Shown one piece after another: positions 51,615-60,300 of a DNA stretch of 64,000 bases. This DNA is from CBDCYS01 sp965226245 (GTDB taxonomy: Bacteria > Acidobacteriota > Terriglobia > Bryobacterales > UBA6623): the NCBI GenBank assembly GCA_965226245.1, contig CBDDCL010000015.1:372001-436000 (forward strand). Direction: 5' to 3'. The notes beneath the pieces were generated by a model that ran no database searches, was not told the DNA's origin, and saw only the letters and a program-made list of their open reading frames with translations. How positions within the stretch are numbered: position 1 is the stretch's first letter; every line of letters starts with the position of its first letter. Made by a program: the position numbers and the translations under genes.

Positions 51615-53055
51615 ACATGTCCCGTTCGCCGACTGTGAGGTTTTCGTCGGGGTTTTCTGGAAGCGCTTCGGAGAACCAATGGAAAGCGGCTTAACCCCGA
51701 CTCAGCACGAGGTAAAGTTGGCTGTCGAAGCTTCTGAAGCCGAGGGCAGACCCCATGTGATGCTTTACTTCAATCAACAGCCCTACAATCCGCAAACGGT
51801 TGAAGAACTGGACCATTGGAAGAAGGTCCTCGAATTTCGGAATGAGTGCAAGCGCAAGGGATTGTTTGGAGATTATAACGGCGCTGCCGACTTTGAAAAG
51901 AGGTTCGCCGCACACTTGAAGACGTATCTGCGATCCGTTGTTGAACCAAGCCCACCAAAGTCGGAGGATCGAACGCTGGTTTCCAGAGACCCGAAAGAGC
52001 CAGTTTTTGTCACACAAGCATACGCCCAATTGGTGAGGGCGGCGGGGCTGGCCGAACTTGTTGGTGATATTGAGCTTTCTTTTACAGGCTCTCCGCAGAG
52101 AATGAGAGACGGCCGAGCGGTGCCTTTTGACATCGAAGTGGCACTGAACGTCAATGTCACGAACGGGGAAAGGGGTGATTCCCTCGAAGACGTGAAGCTG
52201 ATCCTGAACGATGGCGCGGTACTGCCCGGAGTCCTGACAGGCGGCAACTCGGTGCTGTTCAAGAGCGTGCCAATTTGGCACAAGTCGGACGAAACGGCCC
52301 CGCGCGCGCGAGTCGTTAACCTGCGCGCGAACGCGTCACAGCTAGGGGTTCCAGCGTCAAGCGAAGTACCGTTCAGCAAAATACTGGCTTCTGTCTCTGT
52401 AACTGGTGCCCACGCGATAGAGACCTCGAAGCGGGTTGTCACTGTAGGCGTCCCATTTCAGCCCTGCGTATTTCATGTGCAGAAAGTGTCGTCGGCGACG
52501 TCCCACAGTCTTCCTGGAAATCACGTCGATCTGGTTTTTGACGAACTGTTTCTGAACGCCTTCAAGAACGCGTTCGAAGAGCAGGCCGGGCCGCTCGGCA
52601 CCCGGTTCCTCATCCGATTTTTTGGGGTGCCCGAGGGGCTGCGTCTGTCTGTCAGTAGCAGGGATTTGCCCAGCGAACCTAACCCTCCAAAAGCTGTACT
52701 TGTTGAGGAAGCCGACGAGGTCGGAGGACGCGGGAATCTAGTCCGGGCAGTAGCAGGTGGTGAAAACAACTCGCGTTTCGTCGAGGTGGATATCGACGGC
52801 GGATATGGATCGGTGACTTGGGAGTGGGTTGGTGATATCTCCAGGTCGCTGGGCGCATTTCAGAATCCTAGGTTTCGGCTCGCTGTGGAAGATTTGCGAA
52901 CCCGGACGACCCCTGCCACCTTTGACGTGGCCGGTTCGCTCGCACCGCTGAGCACTGTCTTTAACGCCGCAGAAGGCGAACCCGTCCCGCGGTTCATAGA
53001 TGACGGTGGCATCGGTGGCGTCAAAAGGATCTCGTTGAGAACCTCAGGCAGCTGA
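51517..53055 (+). CDS. DUF4062-type protein, 5'-truncated, with large unknown C-terminal part
   Basis: Homology starts near 51628: FADCEVFVGVFWKRFGEPME then PHVMLYFNQQPYN is the second half of DUF4062, a TIR-related domain. The first half is replaced by sequence antisense to the RAYT relic, so this start is probably not native; ATG 51679 is the first internal Met. Residues about 150-512 are a beta-rich region (VPFDIEVALNVNVTNGERGD, SLPGNHVDLVFDELFLNAFK) that I do not recognise. It is convergent with the pentapeptide-TIR gene, overlapping by 12 bases. DUF4062 often occurs in NTPase-linked immune-type proteins; function here is open. Confidence 0.6.
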   Translation: MTWCGAPTGTTRAMREDVPLGVDRGGPQPVIDKHVPFADCEVFVGVFWKRFGEPMESGLTPTQHEVKLAVEASEAEGRPHVMLYFNQQPYNPQTVEELDHWKKVLEFRNECKRKGLFGDYNGAADFEKRFAAHLKTYLRSVVEPSPPKSEDRTLVSRDPKEPVFVTQAYAQLVRAAGLAELVGDIELSFTGSPQRMRDGRAVPFDIEVALNVNVTNGERGDSLEDVKLILNDGAVLPGVLTGGNSVLFKSVPIWHKSDETAPRARVVNLRANASQLGVPASSEVPFSKILASVSVTGAHAIETSKRVVTVGVPFQPCVFHVQKVSSATSHSLPGNHVDLVFDELFLNAFKNAFEEQAGPLGTRFLIRFFGVPEGLRLSVSSRDLPSEPNPPKAVLVEEADEVGGRGNLVRAVAGGENNSRFVEVDIDGGYGSVTWEWVGDISRSLGAFQNPRFRLAVEDLRTRTTPATFDVAGSLAPLSTVFNAAEGEPVPRFIDDGGIGGVKRISLRTSGS

Positions 53056-53892
53056 GACTTTAATGGCACGCACCCTTTCATCCACCCTGCAAACCGTCGG
53101 GTGCCGCGGGAACAGCACCGTTTCCTTGCGCCGGCTCTCTTCTTCAAAGGCTGTTTCGACTTCCTTTTCTACCCAGTCGCTCTCAATCGATTTCTCGGAC
53201 AAGATCAGTAGGAGCTTGTCGCGAACTCGGATCGCTTCATCGATGGCGGGACGTGTTCGCGCGCCGATCTTGAGGTCCTCGGGAGCGAACCAGCAGCGGA
53301 CGCCCGTGTCTTGCAGGTCGGCGTGAAGTCGCTCGGCGAAGTCTTGATCCTTGCTTGAGTAGCTGACAAAGCAGGAGTAGAACTGAAGCGCGTCGCCGAG
53401 TAGCGACGGTAGGTAATCAATCAGTGCATCCGGGAGGCCACAGCCTCGCAGGAAAGCCATTGGCAGCTTTCCCGATTTGGCAAGCGTGCGATGGTCGACC
53501 GTGCTTGGGCCGAAGTGAAGGCACGAATCCAAGCCGGTTGCACCCGTTAAGCGTGTGTCGCTAAAAATTGTCTCATGCAGATGTGCTTTGCTGAGGTCCG
53601 CCCGGCGGAGGTCCACCCCGCTGAGATCCGCCCGGCGGAGGTCCACCCCGCTGAGATCCGCGCCGCGGAGGTCCACCCCGCTGAGATCCGCCCCGCGGAG
53701 GTCCGCCCGGGCGAGGTCCGCCTCGCCGAGGTGCGGCCAGCTGAGGTTCGCCCCGCTGAGGTTCGCGTCGCCGAGGTCCGCCTCGATGAGGTTCGCCCCG
53801 CCGAGGTCCGCTCGGCTCCAATGCCCAACGATCCACTCATTCCAAAACTTGACCCCCTGCTTCAGGATGTCGAGATGTTCTTGGTTTGCCAC
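53044..53892 (-). CDS. Pentapeptide-repeat protein with C-terminal TIR domain
   Basis: A 282-residue protein (GTG 53892, giving VANQEHLDILKQGVKFWNEW; the longer frame to 54117 has no homology). Residues about 28-110 are about 16 pentapeptides A(D/N)LxG forming a right-handed helix. Residues about 165-280 form a TIR domain: FYSCFVSYSSKDQDFAERLH, RCWFAPEDLKIGA and WVEKEVETAFEEE, which holds the expected catalytic Glu. The end, after VLFP, departs from TIR proteins, suggesting a frameshift or truncation where it meets the convergent gene. TIR domains can cleave NAD+; combined with DUF4062 opposite, a defence role is a reasonable guess. Confidence 0.8.
   Translation of the reverse strand: MANQEHLDILKQGVKFWNEWIVGHWSRADLGGANLIEADLGDANLSGANLSWPHLGEADLARADLRGADLSGVDLRGADLSGVDLRRADLSGVDLRRADLSKAHLHETIFSDTRLTGATGLDSCLHFGPSTVDHRTLAKSGKLPMAFLRGCGLPDALIDYLPSLLGDALQFYSCFVSYSSKDQDFAERLHADLQDTGVRCWFAPEDLKIGARTRPAIDEAIRVRDKLLLILSEKSIESDWVEKEVETAFEEESRRKETVLFPRHPTVCRVDERVRAIKVSAA
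53594..53720. repeat. 30-bp tandem repeats inside the pentapeptide coding region
   Basis: About four near-identical 30-bp units built on GAGGTCCACCCCGCTGAGAT, each encoding two pentapeptides. Such DNA can gain or lose units by slippage. Confidence 0.75.
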
Positions 53893-54080
53893 GGTCTCAA
53901 TTATGCCGGGTTCTTTATCAGATCGCAGAGTTTCCAGTAATGACCGCTCCCTCACGGTCGCGGCTCGGAGCCGCGCAGTCGAGCTGCAGCGCTGTCCCCA
54001 GCATTTTTTCACACCTTCCAGGCTACGACTTTCCTGTCTCCGACTTTCGCGCCTCCACTTTCCGCCCGCACTCCAAGCCA

Positions 54081-54290
54081 GGACGTGGGATGATCGCCGG
54101 GATCGATCTGGCGCCAAAAGATAACACGCCTGGCAAGGCCGGTCAGGCGGCTTTTCTGGGCCTCTACGAAGCCGGGGTATTGACGAAGGCTACTGGGGAT
54201 ACGCTGCTTCTTGCACCTCCGCTGATCGCCGAGGAGTCTCACCTGCATGTCATTGCGGAGAAAGTACGGAGCGTGCTGCAAGGGGCTTAA
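54081..54290 (+). pseudogene. C-terminal fragment of a class III aminotransferase
   Basis: RGMIAGIDLAP, then FLGLYEAGVLTKATGDTLLL, then APPLIAEESHLHVIAEKVRSVL are the closing segments of omega-amino acid:pyruvate aminotransferases. About 70 residues remain; the PLP domain is absent and the upstream bases are repeat sequence. Confidence 0.7.
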
Positions 54291-54307
54291 TAGTGCCGGC
54301 GATACGC

Positions 54308-54349
54308 CGGCCCGGAGGCCGGCGCGGCCCGCCGGGAGGCGCGCGCCAC
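54308..54349 (+). repeat. 42-bp dispersed repeat, mate of 5471-5512
   Basis: Matches the minus strand of 5471-5512 with two differences; contains CGGCCCGGAGGCCGGCGCGG. Confidence 0.7.
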
Positions 54350-54453
54350 CTCGCGACTCGCCGTTCGGTGAGATAGGCGGATCCGGCGCCGGCATCGTGC
54401 GGGTTGTGTTCCTCCGCCCCTTCGGGGCTGCCGCCGTTAGGGGTTTTCACCCA

Positions 54454-54508
54454 GGGTTCCGCTTCGCTCCACCCATGGGCTACGATCCTGCGCCGCTTCG
54501 CGGCTCAA
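54454..54508 (+). repeat. 55-bp dispersed repeat, mate of 10289-10343
   Basis: Shares TTCCGCTTCGCTCC, GGGCTACGATC and CGCCGCTTCG with the copy at 10.3 kb, in the same orientation. Confidence 0.65.
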
Positions 54509-54520
54509 AAGGCGCTAATG

Positions 54521-54662
54521 CGGACGAGCCGCAACCAATAGAAGGTTCACAGAAAGTAGAAGGTTCACAGAAAGGTGGATGGGATGGAGACGCGACCCCG
54601 CTGAAGCGCGGACTTTCGTCCGCGGCTCTGTCCGGTCGTCTGAAATTTTCCGCCACAATCGG
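54521..54662 (+). repeat. Long copy of dispersed hairpin repeat
   Basis: GACGAGCCGCAACCAA at the left, hairpin GCGCGGAC-TTTC-GTCCGCGG (54606-) and the CTCTGTCCGGTCGTCTGA / CCGCCACAATCGG tail at the right. Confidence 0.7.
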
Positions 54663-54841
54663 CAAAGGCTTAACCCGTGCCTCTTTGGGCCGGTTTGGCC
54701 TTGCCGCGTGCGGTGCTTGATGATCGCTTGCAAGACGTAGTCATGTTCTGCAATCGTTAGGAGCAGCGTCGGCCGGCTCAGCGAGCTCGGTGCGGATTCG
54801 AGTGGGCACCTGGCCGCGGGCCGGCTTTCGAGGAAATACAC

Positions 54842-55984
54842 ATGAAAAACAACCGATCACTTATCAGCAGACGCAATCTTGTGAAAGCAGCAACGATTGT
54901 TCCATACGCTGCGGTTCGGGGCAGCGGGGCCAACTCGGTGGTCCGGGTCGGACTGCTCGGCTCCGGCGGACGCGGAAGCCGTCTGTCGAGCTACCTGGTG
55001 CAAGTTCCGGGGGCGCGGCTGGTGGCGCTGTGCGACCTGTTCGACGAACAGATTGAAAAAGCCAAGCAGCGCATCCCGATCGAAAATCCCAAAATCTACA
55101 AAGACTACAACGAGATGCTGGCGAGCGACGACATTGACGCGGTCATCATCGCAACGCCGGTGTTTCTGCATGCCGAGCACTTGGAGGCGGCAGTGAAAGC
55201 CGGCAAGCACGTCTACGTCGAGAAGCCCGCCGGTGTCGACGTCGCGGCCTGCAAGCGAGTGATGAAAGCCTCGGATTCGGCCAAGCCGGGGCTCAACGTC
55301 ACGTTCGGGTTCCAGCAGCGCTACGGCTGGACCTACAAGCAAGCCCGCAAAGTGATCGACTCGGGCGGGCTCGGTAAGATCCGGCAAGCCGAGGCCCACT
55401 TCCTCAAAGGCCCGGTCACGGGCAACGAGCCGCCTCGCAAACGCCCCGAAACGTTCCACGACAAGGTTCGCGAATGGAAATGGTGGCGCGACCTTTATGG
55501 TGACATCGTCGTCGAAACCTATTGCCACTCGATCGACGTTCTCAACTGGTCTCTGGGTGATCAGCACCCCATCCAGGCGGTAGCCGGGGGCGGCCGTACG
55601 ATCAGGAAGGCGGGCGACATGGGGGATCACATCTCCGTCGTCTTTGAATATCCCGATAACATTCGCGCGACCTTCGTCGGGTCTCACATCATGCCGCCCT
55701 TCTACCGCGAGGTTCATGAACGCGTTTGGGGCTCCGAGTCGATGGTCGAGACGGCCCGGCACTACTGGAAGCACTATCGCGGCCGCGACGACGTGCTGCA
55801 TCAGGACGCCCCGCGCAGTATCGATCACGACACGATAGAGGCCTTCATCCAGCGCGTCGCCGAAGGCAAGACCGAAAACGTCGGCATCCGCGGCGCCGAG
55901 AGCACCCTCACCGCCATCCTGGGCCGCATGGCGATGGACACGGGCCGCACGATAACCTGGGACGAGATGATGCGCTCGGCGTAG
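54842..55984 (+). CDS. Gfo/Idh/MocA-family oxidoreductase, Tat-exported
   Basis: A 380-residue protein. The N-terminus carries a twin-arginine signal (SRRNLVKAATIVPYAAV), then the Rossmann start VVRVGLLGSGGRGSRLSSYL, the EKPAGVDVAACK motif with the conserved Lys, and the C-terminal substrate domain with EWKWWRDLYGDIVVETYCHSIDVLNW. Such enzymes oxidise or epimerise sugars with bound NAD(P); Tat export of the folded holoenzyme is common in the Acidobacteria and Planctomycetes. GAGGAA lies before the ATG. The next gene, 18 bp on, is a permease, suggesting a carbohydrate-linked unit. Confidence 0.93.
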   Translation: MKNNRSLISRRNLVKAATIVPYAAVRGSGANSVVRVGLLGSGGRGSRLSSYLVQVPGARLVALCDLFDEQIEKAKQRIPIENPKIYKDYNEMLASDDIDAVIIATPVFLHAEHLEAAVKAGKHVYVEKPAGVDVAACKRVMKASDSAKPGLNVTFGFQQRYGWTYKQARKVIDSGGLGKIRQAEAHFLKGPVTGNEPPRKRPETFHDKVREWKWWRDLYGDIVVETYCHSIDVLNWSLGDQHPIQAVAGGGRTIRKAGDMGDHISVVFEYPDNIRATFVGSHIMPPFYREVHERVWGSESMVETARHYWKHYRGRDDVLHQDAPRSIDHDTIEAFIQRVAEGKTENVGIRGAESTLTAILGRMAMDTGRTITWDEMMRSA

Positions 55985-56002
55985 CCCCCAGGCTGAAACT
56001 TC

Positions 56003-57436
56003 GTGAACCTTACAAGACACCGCCCCGACGGGGCTGTCCACCCCGGCCTGCGTTGGGGGCCGTTCACACTGCGAATCCCCTTCGTCCACGTTCGGGTCGA
56101 ACTACCAGAGTTGATCCAGGGTTTGATGCTGAGCGGCGCGACCGGGCTGTCGATCGTGCCGCTCTACACGGAGCATTTCGGCATGAGCTTTGAGGTCGCC
56201 GTGGCGATGTGCGCGCTGATGTCGGTGGTTGTCTGCTCCGGCCCGATCGTGTTCGGCGACCCCTATTGCGCGGGATGGCTTACGCCCGCGCTGCCCCTGG
56301 TGCTGCGCGAGGCGCTCAGCCACGAGACCGTCGCCGCCAGAACCGATTTTGTGAACGCGACGCTGCTGATGGTCGCCCTGACGTTCTTGGTTCTGGGAAT
56401 TTCGGGATTGGGTAATACCATTCTGCGCGCGGTGCCCAGGGCATTGAAGGCGGGAATCATCCTTGGTGCGGGGATGAGCGCGATCTATGGTGAGTTCATC
56501 CCGCGCTCAGGAGGGCGTCCTTCCAGGATCGACGCCTATACCGTATCGATTCTGCTTGCCGTGGGAATCAGTTTGCTTCTGATGTTCTCGCTGCCGCTCG
56601 AGCGCTGGAAGAAACGCTTGCGGGGACTTGCGGTTGTGGCTTCGCTTGGACTCGCTCCGGGCTTTTTCGCCGCTATGATTCTCGGACCCTGGTTTGGAGA
56701 GGTCAACTACGGGAGCTTTCGGGCTCTGTTCGTGTCTCCTTCGACAGGAGAGTGGGTTTTCCAGTTGCGGGACGTTTTCTTTCTTCCAGACATTGGCGGG
56801 CTCATCGGGGAGTACAGCCTGCTAGCACGCGGCCTCCCCGACGCCGGCATGATGTTGAGCGCTCTGCCTTTGGCACTGGCAGCTTACGTGATCGGCTTCG
56901 GGGACATCATTACGGGAACAGCAATCGTGAACGACGCCGCTCCGCATCGGCCGGACGAGAAGATCCCCATCGACGAGAGGCGCACCCATCTCACCGTCGG
57001 CATCCGTAATCTCATCCAGGTCGTCGCAACCGGGCCGTTCTTTCCGTTGCAAGGGCCGCTTTGGGCGGGGGCGACCGTTGTCGTCGCTGAACGCTATCGC
57101 CGCGGCCGCCGGGAGATGGACTCGATCTTTGGAGGAATTTTCAGCTACCTTCTTTTCGGCCTGCCGGTCTTCTATTTCGTCCGGCCGTACTTGGAGCTGT
57201 TCCGCCCGGTCCTCGATGTTGCTTTTTCCCTGACTCTGATCTTGACCGGTTTCGCCTGTGCCTACGTCGCGCTTTCGATGCCTCGGAACCGCATCGAGCG
57301 AGGGCTGGCTGTTCTGGTTGGTATGGTGATGATGTATTTCTCGACGCTGATCGGGATTGCTGTCGGCTTTATCGGGGCAGCGGCGCTGCTGGGCCGGGAG
57401 GGGTGGATTGGCGACGAGCAATCGGGCTCGTCCTGA
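56003..57436 (+). CDS. Multi-pass permease, possibly NCS2-like
   Basis: A 477-residue protein with about 12 membrane helices. It begins GTG; GLMLSGATGLSIVPLYTEHFG and VCSGPIVFGDPYCAGWLTPALPLVL, then GFGDIITGTAIVNDAAPHRPD, recall xanthine/uracil-type (NCS2/SulP fold) transporters, though the canonical nucleobase motif is not evident. Substrate unknown. It is likely co-transcribed with the oxidoreductase. Confidence 0.75.
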   Translation: MNLTRHRPDGAVHPGLRWGPFTLRIPFVHVRVELPELIQGLMLSGATGLSIVPLYTEHFGMSFEVAVAMCALMSVVVCSGPIVFGDPYCAGWLTPALPLVLREALSHETVAARTDFVNATLLMVALTFLVLGISGLGNTILRAVPRALKAGIILGAGMSAIYGEFIPRSGGRPSRIDAYTVSILLAVGISLLLMFSLPLERWKKRLRGLAVVASLGLAPGFFAAMILGPWFGEVNYGSFRALFVSPSTGEWVFQLRDVFFLPDIGGLIGEYSLLARGLPDAGMMLSALPLALAAYVIGFGDIITGTAIVNDAAPHRPDEKIPIDERRTHLTVGIRNLIQVVATGPFFPLQGPLWAGATVVVAERYRRGRREMDSIFGGIFSYLLFGLPVFYFVRPYLELFRPVLDVAFSLTLILTGFACAYVALSMPRNRIERGLAVLVGMVMMYFSTLIGIAVGFIGAAALLGREGWIGDEQSGSS

Positions 57437-57483
57437 CCCATTCCTAGGTAGCTAGTTTCCGGAGCTAGCTAACGACATGGTCG

Positions 57484-57530
57484 GGACCGGCTGAGAGCCG
57501 GTCCTTACTATGTCGCCAGGAATGGCGACA
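57484..57530. repeat. Two hairpins at convergent gene ends
   Basis: GGACCGGCT-GAG-AGCCGGTCC (57484-57504), inverted mate of 10396-10416, and TGTCGCCA-GGAA-TGGCGACA (57511-57530). They lie between convergent genes and may terminate both. Confidence 0.6.
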
Positions 57531-57579
57531 CGGCACGGAGGAATGCGTGCGCCACGTCGAAGGGACCCGCCCGCCCTCG

Positions 57580-58314
57580 CTAGGCGTAGTTCTGTGTGGT
57601 GGGCGTGATGATCAGCTCCGGGACCGTAGCCCGCGGATGCAGCGTTGCCACGAACAGGGCGGCGTGAGCCAGGTCTTCCGGTTGCAGCATGAGTGCGCGT
57701 TTTTCGGCCGACGGGGGGACGGGGCGGTCCTCGAGGATCGGCGTGTTGACTTCGCCCGGGCAAACCATGCAGGAGCGGATGCCATTGGCCCCCTCTTCGA
57801 GTCCGATCATCAGACTCAGCGCGGACATGCCGAATTTGGAAGCGGCGTAAGCCGTGCCCGCCAGCACGCTGGCCCGCACGCCGGCGACCGACGACACGTT
57901 GATGATCAAACCCTGGCGGCGTTCACGCATCTTGGGCAAGACTTCGTGCACGCAATAGTAGGCGCCTTTTAGATTCACATCAACGACGCGATCAAAGTCC
58001 TCCACGGAGAGTTCGGTGAGTTTGCGCCGGGCAATATTTGTTCCCGCGTTGTTCACGAGGATATCGATGGCCCCGAGCTTCCGCTCGGCCCAGTCGATCA
58101 TCCCGGCGACCGACTTGCGGTCGGAAATATCCCCGGTTTTGGGGAACAGGCGAGCCGCCGCGGCGCCGGCTTCCTGTCTTGCGCGCTCGAGCTTATCCAG
58201 GTTCCGGCCCACCGAAACGACCGCCGCCCCTTCGGCGGCGAAACAAGCCGCGACAGCCTGTCCAATGCCGCTCCCGGCGCCGGTCACAATAACGCCCTTC
58301 CCTTCCAGTCTCAT
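57580..58314 (-). CDS. Classical short-chain dehydrogenase/reductase
   Basis: A 244-residue SDR: VIVTGAGSGIGQAVA (cofactor loop), ILVNNAGTN, catalytic Ser in INVSSVAGV and YAASK with Tyr and Lys. Arg38 of VGRNLDK suggests NADP preference. Substrate unknown. It stands alone, upstream (in its own direction) of the convergent permease end. Confidence 0.92.
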   Translation of the reverse strand: MRLEGKGVIVTGAGSGIGQAVAACFAAEGAAVVSVGRNLDKLERARQEAGAAAARLFPKTGDISDRKSVAGMIDWAERKLGAIDILVNNAGTNIARRKLTELSVEDFDRVVDVNLKGAYYCVHEVLPKMRERRQGLIINVSSVAGVRASVLAGTAYAASKFGMSALSLMIGLEEGANGIRSCMVCPGEVNTPILEDRPVPPSAEKRALMLQPEDLAHAALFVATLHPRATVPELIITPTTQNYA

Positions 58315-58368
58315 CAGAAATAGGGGATCTCACATCCAAGCCGGCAAGCTTGGCGGAAGGAATCAAAA

Positions 58369-58674
58369 TTAGTCACGATTTTGGCCCGACCGAAGTTTAT
58401 ATTTCTTGATCGCCACGGCCACGTTACCGTCGTGGCTTCGGACCGTTACACCCTGGACCAGCAGATTCACGTCAGGCCCTTTTTCCAGGGCTGTTCCCAT
58501 GCGCACCACCAACTCGATACGCCTGCCGACTTTCAGCTCTCTCTCCGTTTGGAAGAGAACTCCTTTGCGGCTGATGTTGAGTGTGCGGCCTGATCCAACG
58601 ATCGGGCCGGCTGAATCGCGGATTCGATACTCCAGGGGACGATGGATCTCGTACCGGTTTGCGCGCTGTTGCAT
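58369..58674 (-). CDS. PilZ-domain protein
   Basis: A 101-residue single-domain PilZ protein. The c-di-GMP-binding RxxxR (NRYEIHRPLEYRIRDS, imperfect) and the D/NxSxxG element NISRKGVLF are visible. It lies at the end of the chemotaxis gene set, 183 bp after cheX on the same strand, and could tie c-di-GMP to motility. Binding residues are not fully canonical, so ligand binding is uncertain. Confidence 0.82.
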   Translation of the reverse strand: MQQRANRYEIHRPLEYRIRDSAGPIVGSGRTLNISRKGVLFQTERELKVGRRIELVVRMGTALEKGPDVNLLVQGVTVRSHDGNVAVAIKKYKLRSGQNRD

Positions 58675-58856
58675 CTTCTCCTTTATTCTGTACGTAGATC
58701 ACCTTATTCGCAATAGGACGAAAGATCTAAATTTATCCGGTACGAAAGTACTAGTGGTTAATCGAAAGGTCCTTGACTAGCGATGGATGGACCTCGTGAC
58801 GAGCGGGGACCGAGCTGGTTTTGCCTTGGGTTTCCGGCTGAACAGCGAAAGCCGCT

Positions 58857-59342
58857 CTATCCTTGCCCGGTCTGGTCAAGCATTTGAACCAAGGTGACGG
58901 TGAAGGGTCCCGTGCTGGAGTCGAATTCAATCCTCAAGGAATCGTTTCCGCCGCAGACTTTCAGCGTAAAGCTGCTGCCCTCGACGACGGCAGGCGCGGA
59001 CAGGACGGTCCCAGGAGGGAAAATAGTTTTCAAGTTCCCCGCTATCATGTTGGCGATCTCACCGATGGCGTCTCGCACGTCATCATCCGCGCTGCCGGGC
59101 GGTGAAATGCCGGTCAATTTGGCCGTAAAGGCGCTGGCCTGTAATGGCTGGCACTCCAAGAGTAAAACCCCTTTCCAGGGTCCGGCGTAGTGGATGGAGC
59201 CCACGACCGTATGGGCCTGATCCTCGCTTGGGGCGCACTCGGCCGGCCAGGCCTCGATGCCGAGCATGGCTGAGAAGATATCTTGGGTGACGTTGACGGC
59301 GGTTTCCCGGTGAGCCTCCAGGTTGATAAGGGTCTCGATCAT
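58857..59342 (-). CDS. cheX: CheX-like chemotaxis phosphatase
   Basis: A 161-residue CheX/CheC-fold protein with the E-x2-N-type active site in IGEIANMIAGNLKTIFPPG. CheX removes phosphate from CheY-P. ATG 59342 has GGAGAGG seven bases upstream; the longer frame adds 23 unrelated residues. It follows cheR by about 95 bp in the same operon. Confidence 0.85.
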   Translation of the reverse strand: MIETLINLEAHRETAVNVTQDIFSAMLGIEAWPAECAPSEDQAHTVVGSIHYAGPWKGVLLLECQPLQASAFTAKLTGISPPGSADDDVRDAIGEIANMIAGNLKTIFPPGTVLSAPAVVEGSSFTLKVCGGNDSLRIEFDSSTGPFTVTLVQMLDQTGQG

Positions 59343-59438
59343 GGTCCTCTCCTTCAATCTCAGCAATCGTTGCGGTGCGGATGACTCACGGACCCATGAT
59401 TTGAAACACAATGAAGGGAACCGGCTGTCGAAAGCATC

Positions 59439-60290
59439 TCATTGCAGCGGCTTCTGATACAAGATCGCGCGGCCTAGCTGGCGGCGGCAAAACGTCTCGT
59501 CGATGTTAAATGTTGTCTCGCTGGAGCCCAGAATCAAATAGCCTCCCGGCGCCAGCGTTTTGCGAATATTCCGCAGAATCCGCCTTTTTGTTTCGATGTC
59601 GAAATAGATCAGCACATTCCGGCACAAGACGACATCAAAGGTTCCCAGCAAGGCTGGGTTGTCTTTGAGGTTGAACTTTTTCCACCGCACCATGGCTCGA
59701 ATGGAAGAGCTGATTTCCCAGTCCATGTTCTGGCGTGTGAAGTGCTTTACCAGGTACTTGGCCGGCAGGCCGCGGTTCACTTCGAGCTGCATATACTTGC
59801 CGGCTTTGGCCTTATCCAGTATCTCCTCTGAAAGATCAGTGCCTAGGATCTGTATCTCTTTGGCAAGATTCCCCATATTGAGCCACATCATCGCCAGAGA
59901 GTAGGGCTCTTGGCCTGAGGAGCAGGCGGCCGACCAGAAGCGAAGCGTGCGGCTTCCTTTCCACTTTTCGAGCAGCTCGGGAATCACGACTGTTTCGAGC
60001 GCTTGGAACGGCGTCAAATCCCGAAAGAAAAGGGTCTCATTGGTGGTCATCGCCTCGACGATTTTGTCCCGGACCCGGTGGCCTCCCATGGAGCGAATGA
60101 GATTGCACAGGCCGTCGAGCGAAGCGGCTCCCTCGTCCTTCGCTACCGGTACGAGCCGTGCTTCGATCAGATAACTCTTGGAATCGTCGAGAACGATGCC
60201 GGACTCCTGGTAGACCGTTTGGCAGAGAAACCGAAAGTTCTCCGCAGTCAGGTTTCTGAGTTGCTCTTCAGGCGTAGTGGTGAGGGGCAT
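59439..60290 (-). CDS. cheR: Chemotaxis protein methyltransferase CheR
   Basis: A 283-residue CheR: all-helical N-terminal domain (LTAENFRFLCQTVYQESGIVL), then the SAM-binding core RFWSAACSSGQEPYSLAMMW, ILGTDLSEEILDKAKAG and DVVLCRNVLIYFD. It methylates glutamates on chemoreceptors. It starts ten bases after the cheB stop. No receptor gene lies in the window. Confidence 0.95.
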   Translation of the reverse strand: MPLTTTPEEQLRNLTAENFRFLCQTVYQESGIVLDDSKSYLIEARLVPVAKDEGAASLDGLCNLIRSMGGHRVRDKIVEAMTTNETLFFRDLTPFQALETVVIPELLEKWKGSRTLRFWSAACSSGQEPYSLAMMWLNMGNLAKEIQILGTDLSEEILDKAKAGKYMQLEVNRGLPAKYLVKHFTRQNMDWEISSSIRAMVRWKKFNLKDNPALLGTFDVVLCRNVLIYFDIETKRRILRNIRKTLAPGGYLILGSSETTFNIDETFCRRQLGRAILYQKPLQ

Positions 60291-60300
60291 AGTCGTCGTC

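Larger units (their letters stand above)
54291..54841. other. Intergenic region built from dispersed repeats
   Basis: In order: the 42-bp repeat (54308-54349, mate at 5471-5512), a 55-bp repeat (54454-54508, mate at 10289-10343), the long hairpin repeat (54521-54662, mate at 21828-21940) with an internal duplicated AGAAGGTTCACAGAAA, then about 180 bp leading to the next gene. No gene. Confidence 0.65.

Noticed and set aside
53044..54117. Longer N-terminus for the pentapeptide-TIR protein
   Set aside because: The extra 75 residues are basic, low complexity and lie over a dispersed repeat; homology starts at the GTG at 53892.
54857..56089. 410-residue minus-strand frame opposite the oxidoreductase
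   Set aside because: Antisense to a full Gfo/Idh/MocA gene with SD and Tat signal.
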